Positions 41,933 through 51,448 of a DNA stretch of 64,000 bases are shown here, one piece after another (the stretch's first letter is position 1; every line of letters begins with the position of its first letter). The translations under genes were made by a program, and so were the position numbers. Source of the DNA: Xanthomonas melonis (GTDB lineage: Bacteria > Pseudomonadota > Gammaproteobacteria > Xanthomonadales > Xanthomonadaceae). The stretch lies in the NCBI RefSeq assembly GCF_020783655.1, contig NZ_JAJGQH010000004.1, positions 1 to 64,000 of the forward strand. The letters run 5' to 3'. Below the pieces are notes generated by a model, which worked only from the letters and a program-made list of their open reading frames with translations, was not told the origin of the DNA and did not search any database.

Positions 41933-43672
41933 CTAGCTGCTTTTGCCGCTGCAGCCGTGTGCGATGGCTGCCAGCCATTTCTCGATACCCTTGCGGTCGC
42001 GCGCGCGCAGCAATTTTTCGCCGTGCACACGCAGTTCGCCCAGATGGCTGTCGCGAATGGCGCGGCGCACTTCCAGCAGGGTGCCCGGATGCAGGCTGAA
42101 TTCGGTGAGCCCCAGCGCCAGCAACATCGGCGCGAAGCGTGGGTCGCCGGCGATCTCGCCGCACACCGCCACCGGCTTGCCGTAGGTGCGCCCGATGGCG
42201 ATCACCTGCGCGATCAGGCGCAGCACCGCCGGGTGCAGCGGCGAGTACAGCTCGCCCAGCGCTTCGTTGTTACGGTCCACCGCCAGCAGGTACTGCACCA
42301 GATCGTTGGTGCCGATCGACAGGAAGTCGATGTCGTCGATGAAACAATCCAGCGCCAGCGCCGCCGCAGGCACCTCGATCATCGCACCGAGCGGAATATG
42401 CTCGGCGATCTCGTGGCCCTCTTCGCGCAGCTGCGTACTCAGTTTCTTCAGCTGCTTGCGCAGCAACTGGATTTCCTCGCGGCCGCTGACCATCGGCACC
42501 AGGATGCGCACCGGCCCGTAGCCGGAGGCGCGCAGGATGGCGCGCAGCTGCGCCTGCGCCACCGCCGGCCGGGCGAGCGACAGCCGCACCCCGCGCAGGC
42601 CCAGTGCCGGGTTGTCCTCGTCGCTCAGTGTCAGCCCGGTGCGGTCGGCCTTGTCGGCGCCCAGGTCCAGCGTACGGATGGTGACCGGGCGGCCGCTCAT
42701 GCCCAGCACGGTATCGCGATAGGTCTGGAACTGCTCGTCTTCGTCGGGCAGCTCGTTGCGCTGCAGGAACAGGAATTCGGTGCGATACAGCCCCAGCCCG
42801 CTGGCGCCCAGCGCGTGCGCGCTGGCGACGTCTTCCAGCGATTCGGCGTTGGCGAGCAGGGTGATGTCGACGTTGTCGCGCGTGCGCGTGGGCTTGGAGC
42901 GCAGGCGCCCGAGTTCGCGCTGTTCCTTGGCCAATGCGCGCAGGCGTTCGCGGTAGTCGCGCAGGTGTTCGGGCGTGGGATCGACGATCACCTGGCCGGA
43001 GCCGGCATCGACGATCAGCACATCGCCATCGTCGATCCGCTGCAATGCCTCGCCAACACCCACGACCAGGGGCAGGTGCAGGCTGCGCGCCAGGATCGCG
43101 CTATGCGACAGCGCGCTGCCGGCAGCGGTGACGATGCCGACCACGCCCTGGGCCTGCAACTGCGCCAGTTCGGACGGCGCCACGTTGTCGCAGACCAGGA
43201 TCTCCCCGGCCACGCCCTTGAGGTCGGGGGCGCGCTTGTGCAGGAACGCGTGGATGCGGCCGATGACATGGTCCAGATCGTCCATGCGGCTCTTGAGGTA
43301 GGCGTCCTCCATGCCGTCGAACACCGCCGCCAGCCGGTCGCGTTGCACGCACAAGGCGTAGTCGGCGCTGTAGCGGTGGGTACGAATCAGCTCGTCCAGA
43401 CCCTGCAGCAGTTCGGGATCGTCCAGCAACAAGGCGTGCAGCTCGAGAAACTCGCCCACCTCGCGCGCCAGCGCACCATGCAGCCGATCGCGCAACTGCT
43501 GCATCTCGCCGCGGGCCGCGTCGATCGCTGCATGCAGCCGCTGCAATTGCGTTTCCACCTGGCTGGCGGGCACGCGTTGTTCGGCCACCTCCAGCGCGTG
43601 GCTCTGGCGGACCCGTGCGCGCCCGAGCGCATTGCCGCGCGCGGCGCCGTGTCCGCGCAGGCGCACGCTCAT
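41933..43672 (-). CDS. ptsI: Phosphoenolpyruvate-protein phosphotransferase (enzyme I)
   Basis: A 579-residue enzyme I that takes phosphate from PEP and passes it to HPr. The phosphorylated His is H190 in S-A-L-S-H-S-A-I-L-A-R. The C-terminal PEP domain shows G-I-G-L-Y-R-T-E-F-L-F-like (G-L-G-L-Y-R-T-E-F-L), I-R-T-L-D-L-G-A-D-K and G-K-P-V-A-V-C-G-E-I-A with the catalytic cysteine. No N-terminal GAF domain is present, so it is EI rather than PtsP. It lies 58 bp after ptsH. Confidence 0.96.
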   Translation of the reverse strand: MSVRLRGHGAARGNALGRARVRQSHALEVAEQRVPASQVETQLQRLHAAIDAARGEMQQLRDRLHGALAREVGEFLELHALLLDDPELLQGLDELIRTHRYSADYALCVQRDRLAAVFDGMEDAYLKSRMDDLDHVIGRIHAFLHKRAPDLKGVAGEILVCDNVAPSELAQLQAQGVVGIVTAAGSALSHSAILARSLHLPLVVGVGEALQRIDDGDVLIVDAGSGQVIVDPTPEHLRDYRERLRALAKEQRELGRLRSKPTRTRDNVDITLLANAESLEDVASAHALGASGLGLYRTEFLFLQRNELPDEDEQFQTYRDTVLGMSGRPVTIRTLDLGADKADRTGLTLSDEDNPALGLRGVRLSLARPAVAQAQLRAILRASGYGPVRILVPMVSGREEIQLLRKQLKKLSTQLREEGHEIAEHIPLGAMIEVPAAALALDCFIDDIDFLSIGTNDLVQYLLAVDRNNEALGELYSPLHPAVLRLIAQVIAIGRTYGKPVAVCGEIAGDPRFAPMLLALGLTEFSLHPGTLLEVRRAIRDSHLGELRVHGEKLLRARDRKGIEKWLAAIAHGCSGKSS

Positions 43673-43730
43673 GCGTGCCCCCGGCGCGATCGCGCCGTGC
43701 CGGTCGTAACGGCACCGACGCCGCGCATGC

Positions 43731-44000
43731 TCAGCTGTCCTCGTCGAAACGACGCTCGAACAGGTCCACCAGGGCTTGCAGGGCCTCGGCCTCGTCTTCG
43801 CCCTCCAGCCGCACCATCACCTTGGTGCCCTGGCCGGCGGCCAGCAGCATGACGCCCATGATGCTCTTGGCATTCACTTCGCGGCCCTTGGCCGCCAGCG
43901 TGGCGTTGCTGCGATAGGACGACAGCGTCTGCACCAGCTTGGCGGTTGCCCGCGCATGCAGTCCGAGTCGGTTGGACACAATGAGTTCGCGTTCAAGCAT
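43731..44000 (-). CDS. ptsH: Phosphocarrier protein HPr
   Basis: An 89-residue phosphocarrier between enzyme I and EIIA proteins. H15 in G-L-H-A-R-A-T is the catalytic site, and S46 in K-S-I-M-G-V-M is the regulatory site for HprK, which is encoded nearby (45713-46663). It overlaps the EIIA gene by 8 bp. Both His and Ser signatures being present points to two-way control. Confidence 0.95.
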   Translation of the reverse strand: MLERELIVSNRLGLHARATAKLVQTLSSYRSNATLAAKGREVNAKSIMGVMLLAAGQGTKVMVRLEGEDEAEALQALVDLFERRFDEDS

Positions 44001-44385
44001 CGTCGATGATCGCTCCGTTGCGGGTACCTGCCGCCGCGGTGGCGGGCAGCTCCTGCAAACCTTGTTCGGGGTAGTTCATCACCCGCAGCAGCATCGGCAG
44101 ACTCAGGGCGGAGACGCGGCGCACCGGTGTGCCGAGCCTGGCCAGGCGGCTGGCGAGATTGCTGGGGCTGGCGCCGTACAGGTCGGTCATGACCAGTACG
44201 CCGTCGCCGCCGTCGACCCGCCGCATCGCCGCCGACGCCTGGGGCAGCAAGGCATCCAGGTCTGCATCGAACGGGACGTCGAACGCTTCGGTCTTCAGCG
44301 GCAAATGCCGCAACAGCCCCGTCGCCACGTTCAACAACGCTGCGCCGATGCCGGGATGGGTGATGAGGAGAATGCCACAGGCCAT
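43993..44385 (-). CDS. Mannose-type PTS EIIA component
   Basis: A 130-residue PTS EIIA of the mannose (EIIA-Man) family. The phosphorylated His is H10 in L-L-I-T-H-P-G-I-G, and D-G-V-L-V-M-T-D-L-Y-G-A-S-P-S-N follows the usual pattern. No EIIB or membrane EIIC is encoded nearby, so a regulatory role is more likely than sugar uptake. It overlaps ptsH by 8 bp. A gap of about 460 bp separates it from rapZ. Confidence 0.93.
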   Translation of the reverse strand: MACGILLITHPGIGAALLNVATGLLRHLPLKTEAFDVPFDADLDALLPQASAAMRRVDGGDGVLVMTDLYGASPSNLASRLARLGTPVRRVSALSLPMLLRVMNYPEQGLQELPATAAAGTRNGAIIDDA

Positions 44386-44468
44386 GTCGAAACGTTAACA
44401 GGTCGGCATGACTGCGCGATAGCGTTTGTCCGCACCGAAGTGTTGCGAACTGAATAGCCGTTTAGAAG

Positions 44469-44493
44469 TGCTGCAGCCGAAGCGGCTGCAGCA
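44469..44493. promoter_or_regulatory. Perfect 11-bp hairpin upstream of EIIA
   Basis: Arms 44469-44479 and 44483-44493 pair perfectly around AAG. There is no T run, so it may be an operator or processing site rather than a terminator. It is about 85 bp upstream of the EIIA start. Confidence 0.4.
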
Positions 44494-44816
44494 TATGTCG
44501 CCATCGTGTCGTTGCATGCGTGGCCCTGATCCGTGACGTCTGCAGCGTCGGCGGTGCGGCCCACGTCTCAAGCGAGCGCTGCCTTTCATGCGATGGCGGG
44601 CAGGGCACTGGAACCATGCGTGGCGGAGACACCGACGCATGGCTTGTGACGGCGCCAGCGCATCGATCGTGCAGTGTTGCGTCAGCTACAGCGCTGTCGG
44701 ACTGCGCAGCGTCCACCACACGCCAGCCACTCGCAAGCGATCGCAACCTGAGGCCAGCAAGCATGACGTCCTCAACCTAGGTGCAGCACGCTCACGTCGC
44801 AGGATGCCGCTTCAAC

Positions 44817-44840
44817 GATTCCCGATTCCCGAATCCCCGC
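44817..44840. repeat. Short tandem GATTCCC-type repeat
   Basis: Repeats of GATTCCC followed by GAATCCCC, directly after the rapZ stop on the minus strand. This 7-bp repeat type is common between genes in Xanthomonas. Confidence 0.6.
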
Positions 44841-44843
44841 CCC

Positions 44844-45716
44844 TCAATCCTGCTCGCGATGAAACGTCGCCACCTCTGGCCAGCCCTGCGTGCGCGCGTG
44901 CTGGGCCAGGCGTTCGGCCATGTAGACCGAGCGGTGCTTGCCGCCAGTGCAACCGAAGGCGATGGTCACGTAGCTGCGGGTGTCGTTGCGCAGCCGCGGC
45001 AGCCAGGTATCGAGCAGATCCACGATCTGCGCGCTGTATCGCTGCACGTCGGCCTCGTTGTCCAGATACTCGCGCACGCCGGCATCGCGGCCGGTGAGCG
45101 GGCGCAGCTCCGGGTCCCAGTGCGGGTTGGGCAGCACCCGCGCATCGAACACGAAATCGGCCTCGGCCGGCACGCCGCGTTTGTAGGCGAACGATTCGAA
45201 CAGCAGCGACAGCCGATCATGCGAGCCGAGCGCGAACTCGGTCACCACGCGGCGGCGCAACTGATGCACGTTGAGCGCACTGGTGTCGATGATGGCGTCG
45301 GCCTGATCGCGCAGCGGCTCGGTCAACTGCCGCTCGCGGGTGATCGCTTCGGGCAAGGCCAGGCCGAGATGGCTCAGCGGGTGGCGGCGACGGGTGTCTG
45401 CATAGCGCTTGATCAAGGCTTCGTCGCTGGCCTCGAAGAACAGCAGGCGGGCCTCGATGCCGTACTCCTGGGCGGACTGGCGCCACTGCGCGAGCTGGGT
45501 CAGGTCGCTGCGGCTGCGCACGTCGATGCCGACCGCCAACCGCTGGTCGCCCAGCGGATTGCCGCGCAGGCGGCTGCGCACGAAGTCCGGCAGCAGCTCC
45601 ACCGGCAGGTTGTCCGAGCAGTAATAGTCCAGGTCTTCGAAGGTCTTGAGCGCGACCGATTTGCCCGAGCCGGACAACCCGCTCACGATCATCAGCGAGG
45701 AGGGCGAGGTGCTCAT
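44844..45716 (-). CDS. rapZ: RNase adapter protein RapZ / P-loop nucleotidase
   Basis: A 290-residue RapZ (YvcJ) family protein. Walker A G-L-S-G-S-G-K-S at 13-20, and the C-terminal [15 protein letters not shown]-binding-type motif. In E. coli it guides RNase E to the GlmZ sRNA and senses glucosamine-6-phosphate; in this organism the RNA target is unknown. ATG overlaps the hprK stop by 4 bp. The order ptsN-hprK-rapZ is usual in proteobacteria that have HprK. Confidence 0.95.
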   Translation of the reverse strand: MSTSPSSLMIVSGLSGSGKSVALKTFEDLDYYCSDNLPVELLPDFVRSRLRGNPLGDQRLAVGIDVRSRSDLTQLAQWRQSAQEYGIEARLLFFEASDEALIKRYADTRRRHPLSHLGLALPEAITRERQLTEPLRDQADAIIDTSALNVHQLRRRVVTEFALGSHDRLSLLFESFAYKRGVPAEADFVFDARVLPNPHWDPELRPLTGRDAGVREYLDNEADVQRYSAQIVDLLDTWLPRLRNDTRSYVTIAFGCTGGKHRSVYMAERLAQHARTQGWPEVATFHREQD

Positions 45717-46663
45717 GGCGTGCGTCGCTCCAGCAGGTTGCTGTGGCGCGCGATGAACATCGCCGCCGGGTCGATGCCCTTGGTGCGCAGGATGTGCAGC
45801 CGGGTGGCCGCCTCGGTCAGCACCGCCAGGTTGCGCCCGGGCATCACCGGCAGGGTGATCAGCGGCACGTCCAGATCCAGCACGTGGCGGCTGCCCGAAT
45901 CGCCGGTCAGGCGCTCGTAGCCGGATGGCGTGGGCTCGGTCATCGGCCGGGTCAGGTGCACGATCAGGCGCAGGTACTTGTTCTTCTTCACTGCGGTGTC
46001 GCCGAACATGTCGCGCACGTTCAACACGCCCAGGCCACGCACCTCCAGCAGGTCCTGCAGCAGCTCGGGGCAGGTGCCGTCCAGCACGTCCGGTGCGATC
46101 TGGGTGAACTCGGGCGCGTCGTCGGCCACCAGACGGTGACCGCGGCTGAGCAGTTCCAGTGCCAGCTCGCTCTTGCCCGAGCCCGCTTCGCCGGTGATCA
46201 GTACGCCGATCGAATAGATCTCCATGAACACCCCATGCAGGGTGACCCGCGGCGCCAGCGTGCGCGCCAGATGGTAGGAGAGGTGGTTGAGCAGCTCGTG
46301 GCCGCGCTTGGGCGAGATCCACAGCGGGGTGTTGGATTCGTCGGCCGCCGCGCGCAGGTCTTCCGGGCACGACTGGTTCTTGCTGATCGCCAGCGCCAGC
46401 GGCTGCACCTGGATGATCTTCTCGATGGTTTCCCAGCGCTGGCGCGCATCCAGCGAATCCAGCCAGGCCAGTTCCTCGCTGCCCAGGATCTGCACCTTGT
46501 TGGGGTAGATCACATTGAGGTAGCCGGCCAGCGACGGGCGGCGGGCATTGTTGCTGCCGGCCTGGATCTCGCGGTGTTCGCCTTTCTGCCCGGCCACCCA
46601 GCGCAGCGCCAGCTTGTCGCGCTGCTGGTCGAACAGTTCGCGTGCGGTGATGGCGGTATTCAT
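45713..46663 (-). CDS. hprK: HPr kinase/phosphorylase
   Basis: A 316-residue enzyme that phosphorylates and dephosphorylates HPr on Ser46. P-loop G-E-A-G-S-G-K-S at 158-165 and the HprK signature near [10 protein letters not shown] are present; length fits. It overlaps both ptsN and rapZ by 4 bp. Its presence agrees with the S46 site in the encoded HPr. Confidence 0.95.
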   Translation of the reverse strand: MNTAITARELFDQQRDKLALRWVAGQKGEHREIQAGSNNARRPSLAGYLNVIYPNKVQILGSEELAWLDSLDARQRWETIEKIIQVQPLALAISKNQSCPEDLRAAADESNTPLWISPKRGHELLNHLSYHLARTLAPRVTLHGVFMEIYSIGVLITGEAGSGKSELALELLSRGHRLVADDAPEFTQIAPDVLDGTCPELLQDLLEVRGLGVLNVRDMFGDTAVKKNKYLRLIVHLTRPMTEPTPSGYERLTGDSGSRHVLDLDVPLITLPVMPGRNLAVLTEAATRLHILRTKGIDPAAMFIARHSNLLERRTP

Positions 46664-47118
46664 GCCGCGCTGGCCTGCGCTGGCGGCGTGTCGCCGAGCA
46701 GGGCCAGCAAGGTCTGCGCATCGGGCGCCTCGCGCAGCTGTCGCCGGAACCCCGCGTCGGAGAAGCGTTCGGCCAGTTCCGACAGCAGCATCAGGTGCTG
46801 ATGGGTGTAGTGCGCCGGCACTGCCATGGCGAACACCAGATCCACTGGTTCATCGCCGCCGAACGGCACCGGGGTGTCCAGCCGCAGCAGCGCGCCGCGC
46901 GGTTCGGTGAGGTTGGAACATCGCCCATGCGGAATGGCGATGCCGTGGCCGATGGCGGTACTGCCCAGGGCCTCGCGTTCGCACAGGTTGGTGTAGAGCT
47001 CGTCTGCGCCGGCCTGCGGGCAGGACAGCAGCTCGGCGGCGACGCGCAGGACGGTGTCGCGATCGGCGGCCGGCGACACCACGGTGCGCACGGCCGCCAT
47101 CAGATCGGTTAAGGGCAT
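46660..47118 (-). CDS. ptsN: Nitrogen-regulatory PTS protein EIIA-Ntr
   Basis: A 152-residue EIIA of the fructose/nitrogen type. The phosphorylated histidine is H64 in A-I-P-H-G-R-C. There is no EIIB or EIIC domain. In other bacteria it regulates potassium transport and other enzymes rather than moving sugar. It follows hpf by 21 bp and overlaps hprK by 4 bp. Confidence 0.95.
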   Translation of the reverse strand: MPLTDLMAAVRTVVSPAADRDTVLRVAAELLSCPQAGADELYTNLCEREALGSTAIGHGIAIPHGRCSNLTEPRGALLRLDTPVPFGGDEPVDLVFAMAVPAHYTHQHLMLLSELAERFSDAGFRRQLREAPDAQTLLALLGDTPPAQASAA

Positions 47119-47139
47119 GAGGGCATCAAGCGGGAAGCG

Positions 47140-47457
47140 TCATGCGGGATTGTCGCGCACCTCGCGTGCGTGGTGGTTACATTTCTTCTCTTTGTGTTTC
47201 AGGACCAGCCGGTCGAGCTTGTCCACCAGCAGGTCGATGGCCGCATACATGGTGGAGCCGCTGGCATCGGCGTGCAGGGTGCGGCCGGGGAGGTTGACGG
47301 TGGCGACCACGTGATGGTCCGGTTTTCGGACGGCCAGCTGGGTGCGGACTTCGCAGTGCTGGTCGAAATGGCGCTGCAAGCGCTGCAGCTTGCTTGCCAC
47401 GTAATCCCGCAGGGCGGGCGTCACTTCAAGCTGGTGGCCATACGTCTCGATGCGCAT
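47140..47457 (-). CDS. hpf: Ribosome hibernation promoting factor (short HPF)
   Basis: A 105-residue short-form HPF/YfiA protein (M-R-I-E-T-Y-G-H-Q-L-E-V-T, Y-A-A-I-D-L-L-V-D-K-L-D-R-L). It binds the 30S subunit in stationary phase and helps make inactive 100S ribosomes. There is no long C-terminal dimerisation domain. It lies directly after rpoN, a conserved order. It is transcribed with ptsN, hprK and rapZ. Confidence 0.95.
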   Translation of the reverse strand: MRIETYGHQLEVTPALRDYVASKLQRLQRHFDQHCEVRTQLAVRKPDHHVVATVNLPGRTLHADASGSTMYAAIDLLVDKLDRLVLKHKEKKCNHHAREVRDNPA

Positions 47458-47544
47458 CGGATACCTCCATTGGTCGGTGGGCCAATGAACCGTTCCGGTG
47501 CTCCGACAAACCCGGCACGCGCCGGCGTTGCGGTGGTTGCAACG

Positions 47545-48981
47545 TCAGGCGATGCGCACGCGTTCGTGGGAGGCGGAAATGTTCATGGCCTCACGATACT
47601 TCGCAACGGTGCGCCGCGCCACCGGGACGCCGGATGTTTTCAGCAGTTCGGCAAGCTTGGCGTCAGACAAGGGTTTGCGCGGGTTCTCTGCCTCGATCAG
47701 GCGCCGGATCATGGCCTGGATGGCGGTGCTGGAGGCCTCGCCCCCCCCGTCGGTGTCGATGCCGGACGCGAAGAACGAGCGCAGTGCGATAGTGCCGCGG
47801 GGCGTGCGCACGTACTTGCGCGCGATCGCGCGCGAGATCGTGGACTCGTGCAGGCCGAGTTCGCCGGCGATCTCGCGCAGGGTCAGCGGCCGCAGCGCCT
47901 GCGCGCCGAACTCCAGGAAGCCGGCCTGGTGCTGCAGCAGGCAGCGCACCACCCGCAGCAAGGTCTCGCCGCGGGCCTCCAGGCTCTTGAGCAGCCAGCG
48001 CGCCTCCTGCAGCTGCCCGCGCAGATAGCCGGCATCGGACTCGCCGCAGCTGCGGATCAGGTTCTCGTAGCCGCGATGGATGGTGACCTTCGGCTGCGCG
48101 CGTCCGGCCAGCGCCGCGCGCCAGACACCGCGCTGGCGCCAGATCACGCAATCGGGCACCACGTAGGTGTCCTGGGCCAGTTCGCCGATCTGCTTGCCCG
48201 GGCGCGGGTCCAGCGAGCGCACCAACTGCACCGCCTGCTCCACGTCGGCGGCCGAGCGTTTGAGTTCATGCGCCAGGCCGGCCACGCCGCTGCGCGGCAG
48301 CCGTTCCAGCGGGCCGGCCACGATCTGCAGCGCCAGCTCGCGGCCCGGGGTGGCGGGATCGAGCACCGCCAGCTGCAGCGCCAGGCACTCGCCCAGGGTG
48401 CGCGCGCCCACGCCCACCGGGTCGAAGCGCTGGATCTGATGCAAAACGGTGAGGACTTCTGCCTCATCGACCGCGGTGCCCAGCGCCAGGGTGTCGAGAA
48501 TGGCCGACAGCGGCTCGCGCAGGTAGCCGTCTTCGTCCAGCGCATCGATCAGGGTCGCTCCGATCTGGCGGTCGCGCGGCGACAGCGGCGACAGGTGCAA
48601 CTGCCACAGCAGATGGTCGGCCAGGGTCTCCGATTCGGCGACGCGCTCGGCCGCATCGCCGGTGTCGTCGTCGTCGAAGCTGCCGCCGCTGCCCGAGCCG
48701 GTCCACTGCAGTTCGTCCTGCGACCAGTCGTCGTCGCGCTCGGCGGGCGGGCTGTCCTCGTGTCGGCTGTCCTCGCCGGTCGGGGATGCCGCGTCTGCAG
48801 GCGGCTCGTTCGCCGCCTGGACGGCTTCGTCGGCCCATTCCAGCAGTGGATTGGTCTCCACCGCCTCGGCGATCTCCAGTTCCAGTTCGGTGGTGGACAT
48901 CTGCAATAGCTTGATCGCCTGACGCAACTGCGGCGTCATGACCAACTGCTGTCCTAGCGATGTCTGGAGCCGGGCTTTCAT
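47545..48981 (-). CDS. rpoN: RNA polymerase sigma-54 factor
   Basis: A 478-residue sigma-54. Region I is Q-Q-L-V-M-T-P-Q-L-R-Q-A-I-K-L-L-Q-M-S. The acidic region II follows (D-D-D-D-T-G-D). The C-terminal RpoN box A-R-R-T-V-A-K-Y-R-E is present. Start M-K-A-R-L-Q at 48981 is the family start. It directs transcription from -24/-12 promoters with enhancer-binding proteins. It is flanked by lptB and hpf, as is typical of gammaproteobacteria. Confidence 0.97.
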   Translation of the reverse strand: MKARLQTSLGQQLVMTPQLRQAIKLLQMSTTELELEIAEAVETNPLLEWADEAVQAANEPPADAASPTGEDSRHEDSPPAERDDDWSQDELQWTGSGSGGSFDDDDTGDAAERVAESETLADHLLWQLHLSPLSPRDRQIGATLIDALDEDGYLREPLSAILDTLALGTAVDEAEVLTVLHQIQRFDPVGVGARTLGECLALQLAVLDPATPGRELALQIVAGPLERLPRSGVAGLAHELKRSAADVEQAVQLVRSLDPRPGKQIGELAQDTYVVPDCVIWRQRGVWRAALAGRAQPKVTIHRGYENLIRSCGESDAGYLRGQLQEARWLLKSLEARGETLLRVVRCLLQHQAGFLEFGAQALRPLTLREIAGELGLHESTISRAIARKYVRTPRGTIALRSFFASGIDTDGGGEASSTAIQAMIRRLIEAENPRKPLSDAKLAELLKTSGVPVARRTVAKYREAMNISASHERVRIA

Positions 48982-49021
48982 GCGGGCGCTGACTGGGAAA
49001 ATCGTTGGCGCGGCGGCGCGC

Positions 49022-49741
49022 TCAAAGGCGGAAAGTTTCCCCCAGATACACGCGACGGACGTCGGGATTGGCGAGCAGCGCGTCCGGTGCCCCCTGCGCC
49101 AGCACGCCTCCCTCGGCGAGGATATACGCGCGGTCGCAGATTCCCAAGGTCTCACGCACGTTGTGATCGGTGATCAGCACACCGATGCCGCGTTCCTTGA
49201 GGTGGGTGACGATGCGCTGGATCTCGCCGACCGAAATCGGATCCACGCCGGCGAAGGGTTCGTCCAGCAGCATCATGCGCGGCTTGGCCGCCAGCGCGCG
49301 TGCGATCTCGCAGCGCCGGCGCTCGCCACCGGACAGGCTGGCACCCAGCTGATCGGCCACGTGGGTGATCTGCAGCTCGTCCAGCAGCGCAGCGAGCTCC
49401 TTTTCGCGCGCCGCACCGTCGAGGTCCTCGCGCAGCTCCAGCACCAGGCGGATGTTGTCGGCCACGGTGAGCTTGCGGAACACCGACGGCTCCTGGGGCA
49501 GGTATCCCACACCCAGTTTCGCCCGTGCATACATCGGCTCGGCCGTGAGGTCGCGCCCATCCAGCTCGATGCGGCCGGCATCGGCCTCGACCAGGCCGAC
49601 GATCATGTAGAAGCAGGTGGTCTTGCCGGCGCCATTGGGCCCGAGCAGGCCGACCACTTCGCCGGCTTCCAGGGTCAGGCCGAATTCCTTGACCACTTCG
49701 CGCTGCTTGTATTTCTTGCGCAGACCGGTGGCGACCAGCAT
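49022..49741 (-). CDS. lptB: LPS export ABC transporter ATP-binding protein
   Basis: A 239-residue ATPase of the LptB2FG transporter that drives LPS from the inner to the outer membrane. Walker [10 protein letters not shown], signature L-S-G-G-E-R-R-R, Walker [11 protein letters not shown], and switch His in T-D-H-N-V-R. The start overlaps the lptA stop by one base. The membrane parts LptF and LptG are encoded elsewhere. Confidence 0.97.
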   Translation of the reverse strand: MLVATGLRKKYKQREVVKEFGLTLEAGEVVGLLGPNGAGKTTCFYMIVGLVEADAGRIELDGRDLTAEPMYARAKLGVGYLPQEPSVFRKLTVADNIRLVLELREDLDGAAREKELAALLDELQITHVADQLGASLSGGERRRCEIARALAAKPRMMLLDEPFAGVDPISVGEIQRIVTHLKERGIGVLITDHNVRETLGICDRAYILAEGGVLAQGAPDALLANPDVRRVYLGETFRL

Positions 49742-50301
49742 TACGGCTTCCCCTGCGGTTTGGCGGCAGGTTTCGCAGCGGGCTTGGCGGCCGGCGGTGC
49801 GGCCGCAGGGGCGGCGTTCTTCGGCTGGATGATGGTGCGCACACGGCTGCCATCGCCGCCGCTCTGCATGTTGCCGGTCTTGGTGTTGTAGACCATGCGC
49901 TGGCCGGCATTGCTGCCCTTGGGCGAGTCGACCTTGTAGTTGCCGGTCAGGATGATGATTTCGTCGGCAACCTTGTATTCGATGTTGTCGGCCTGGCCGT
50001 TCATCATCGCGCCGTCGTCCATCTGCTGCTTGAGCGTGGCCTGCTTGCCGGTGAGCACTACGCGGTCGGTCTGGCCGTTCTTCTGAAAGATGTCGGCGGT
50101 ATCGGCGTGGATCTCCAGCGTGCCCTGGGTGATCACCACATTGCCGCTGAAGCGGCACTTGCCGCTGTCATCGAGCATGTTGCAGTCGTTGGCATTGGAG
50201 TCGATCGCCATTGGCTGATTGCGATCGCTGCTCTTGGCCATGGCCATCGCAGGCAGCAGTAGCGCGGCGAACGCCAGTTTAGCGGGCAGCATTCGGTTCA
50301 T
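49741..50301 (-). CDS. lptA: LPS transport periplasmic protein LptA
   Basis: A 186-residue periplasmic bridge protein of the LPS transport chain. Signal peptide 1-22 (cleavage after A-M-A). The OstA/LptA beta-jellyroll follows ([17 protein letters not shown]). The C-terminal 35 residues form an Ala/Pro/Lys-rich tail (P-A-A-K-P repeats) that is probably disordered. It overlaps the lptC gene by 23 bp. Confidence 0.95.
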   Translation of the reverse strand: MNRMLPAKLAFAALLLPAMAMAKSSDRNQPMAIDSNANDCNMLDDSGKCRFSGNVVITQGTLEIHADTADIFQKNGQTDRVVLTGKQATLKQQMDDGAMMNGQADNIEYKVADEIIILTGNYKVDSPKGSNAGQRMVYNTKTGNMQSGGDGSRVRTIIQPKNAAPAAAPPAAKPAAKPAAKPQGKP

Positions 50302-50854
50302 AGCGGGTCTTGACCTGGGAGAGAAGCTTGTACTGGCGTGATTTGAGATCGGCCTCGAAGCCGACCCCGCTCTGCATGATACCCGGCCGGCTCATGCTCA
50401 CCGGCGCGGCGGTCTTGGCGAGGTTCTGCTGCGGGAACACGTCCAGACTCTGGGTGCGGAAGGTGGTCGGCGGGGTGGGGCCGGTGGTCGGGCTGTCGCC
50501 TTCCACATCGCCGCGCAGCCGCAGTTCGTCGCCCTTGGGGCTGATCCAGCCGGTCTTGGAACGCAAGGTCCACGGCTGGTTGGCGTTATCGGGCAGCAGG
50601 AACACCGGCGTGGTGATTTCTGCGGTCTGATCGGCACGGTTGCGGTGCATTTCCGGCGCACGCAGCGTCATCGATTCCTTGCCAGTCTGTTTGTCCAGGG
50701 CGATCAGCTCGAAATCGCGCAGCACGTAGTCGGCCTTGGACTCGTCCACCGCCGCCGCCACCGGGCGCGCACGCTGCTGCCAGGCCGACCAGCCGGACAC
50801 CACCGCGGCCACGAACAGCACCACGCCAAGAGTGGTTCGCCAGTTCCAGCTCAT
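50279..50854 (-). CDS. lptC: LPS export system protein LptC
   Basis: A 191-residue bitopic inner-membrane protein. One N-terminal membrane helix (about 7-24) is followed by a periplasmic domain (Y-V-L-R-D-F-E-L-I-A, T-L-R-A-P-E-M). It passes LPS from LptB2FG to LptA. It overlaps kdsC by 4 bp and lptA by 23 bp. Confidence 0.94.
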   Translation of the reverse strand: MSWNWRTTLGVVLFVAAVVSGWSAWQQRARPVAAAVDESKADYVLRDFELIALDKQTGKESMTLRAPEMHRNRADQTAEITTPVFLLPDNANQPWTLRSKTGWISPKGDELRLRGDVEGDSPTTGPTPPTTFRTQSLDVFPQQNLAKTAAPVSMSRPGIMQSGVGFEADLKSRQYKLLSQVKTRYEPNAAR

Positions 50855-51405
50855 GCCGAGAACCGCGCGATGATGGCGTCGATCTGGCCCTGCGCGGCCA
50901 GCAGCGTGTCGCAGACCTCGCGCGCGGCCCCTTCGCCGCCGCGGGCCCGGGTATGCCACTGCACCCGCTCGGCGATCCACGGGTGGGCATTGGCGGGGGC
51001 GACCGGCAAGCCGACCGCGAGCAGGGCCGGAAGATCGGGCAGGTCATCGCCCATGAACAGCACCTGGTCCAGCGACAGCCCGTGTTCCTGGCACAGCGCC
51101 AGGACGGCCAGGCGCTTGTTCTTGACCCCGATCTGCACGTGCAGGCCCAGATCCTGGCCGCGCTTTTCCGCCGACAGGCTGGCGCGCGCGGTGATCAGTG
51201 CGACATGGATGCCGGCGTGTTCGAGCTGTTTGAGGCCCTGGCCGTCGAGTACGTTGAAGGCCTTGCTCTCGTTGCCGGCATGGTCGTAGTACAGGCGCCC
51301 GTCGGTCAGCGTGCCATCGACATCGAAGCAGGCCAGACGGGTGCGTGCGGCACGGTCGATCAACTCGGCGGGGAGGTGCTGCAGGGGAGAGTAGGGCATC
51401 GGCAC
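50851..51405 (-). CDS. kdsC: 3-deoxy-D-manno-octulosonate 8-phosphate phosphatase
   Basis: A 184-residue HAD-family phosphatase that makes Kdo for LPS. HAD motifs: D-V-D-G-T-L-T-D-G, then T-A-R-A-S, then K-x-x-R-L-A, and G-D-D-L-P-D-L-P. It lacks a membrane segment. It is 43 bp after kdsD and overlaps lptC, which fits a Kdo/LPS transport operon. A second ATG two codons later is also possible. Confidence 0.96.
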   Translation of the reverse strand: MPMPYSPLQHLPAELIDRAARTRLACFDVDGTLTDGRLYYDHAGNESKAFNVLDGQGLKQLEHAGIHVALITARASLSAEKRGQDLGLHVQIGVKNKRLAVLALCQEHGLSLDQVLFMGDDLPDLPALLAVGLPVAPANAHPWIAERVQWHTRARGGEGAAREVCDTLLAAQGQIDAIIARFSA

Positions 51406-51448
51406 GAATCGGTGGGAACGGGGTCCGACAGGTTGAAAACTGAACCTG

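Larger units (their letters stand above)
44386..44843. other. Intergenic region between EIIA and rapZ
   Basis: A 458-bp gap with a perfect hairpin (44469-44493) and a short tandem element (44817-44840) at the rapZ end. It should also hold the promoter of the EIIA-ptsH-ptsI genes. No gene was recognised. Confidence 0.45.

Noticed and set aside
41840-43852. 670-residue frame antisense to ptsI
   Set aside because: Gln/His/Arg-rich shadow opposite a complete enzyme I gene.
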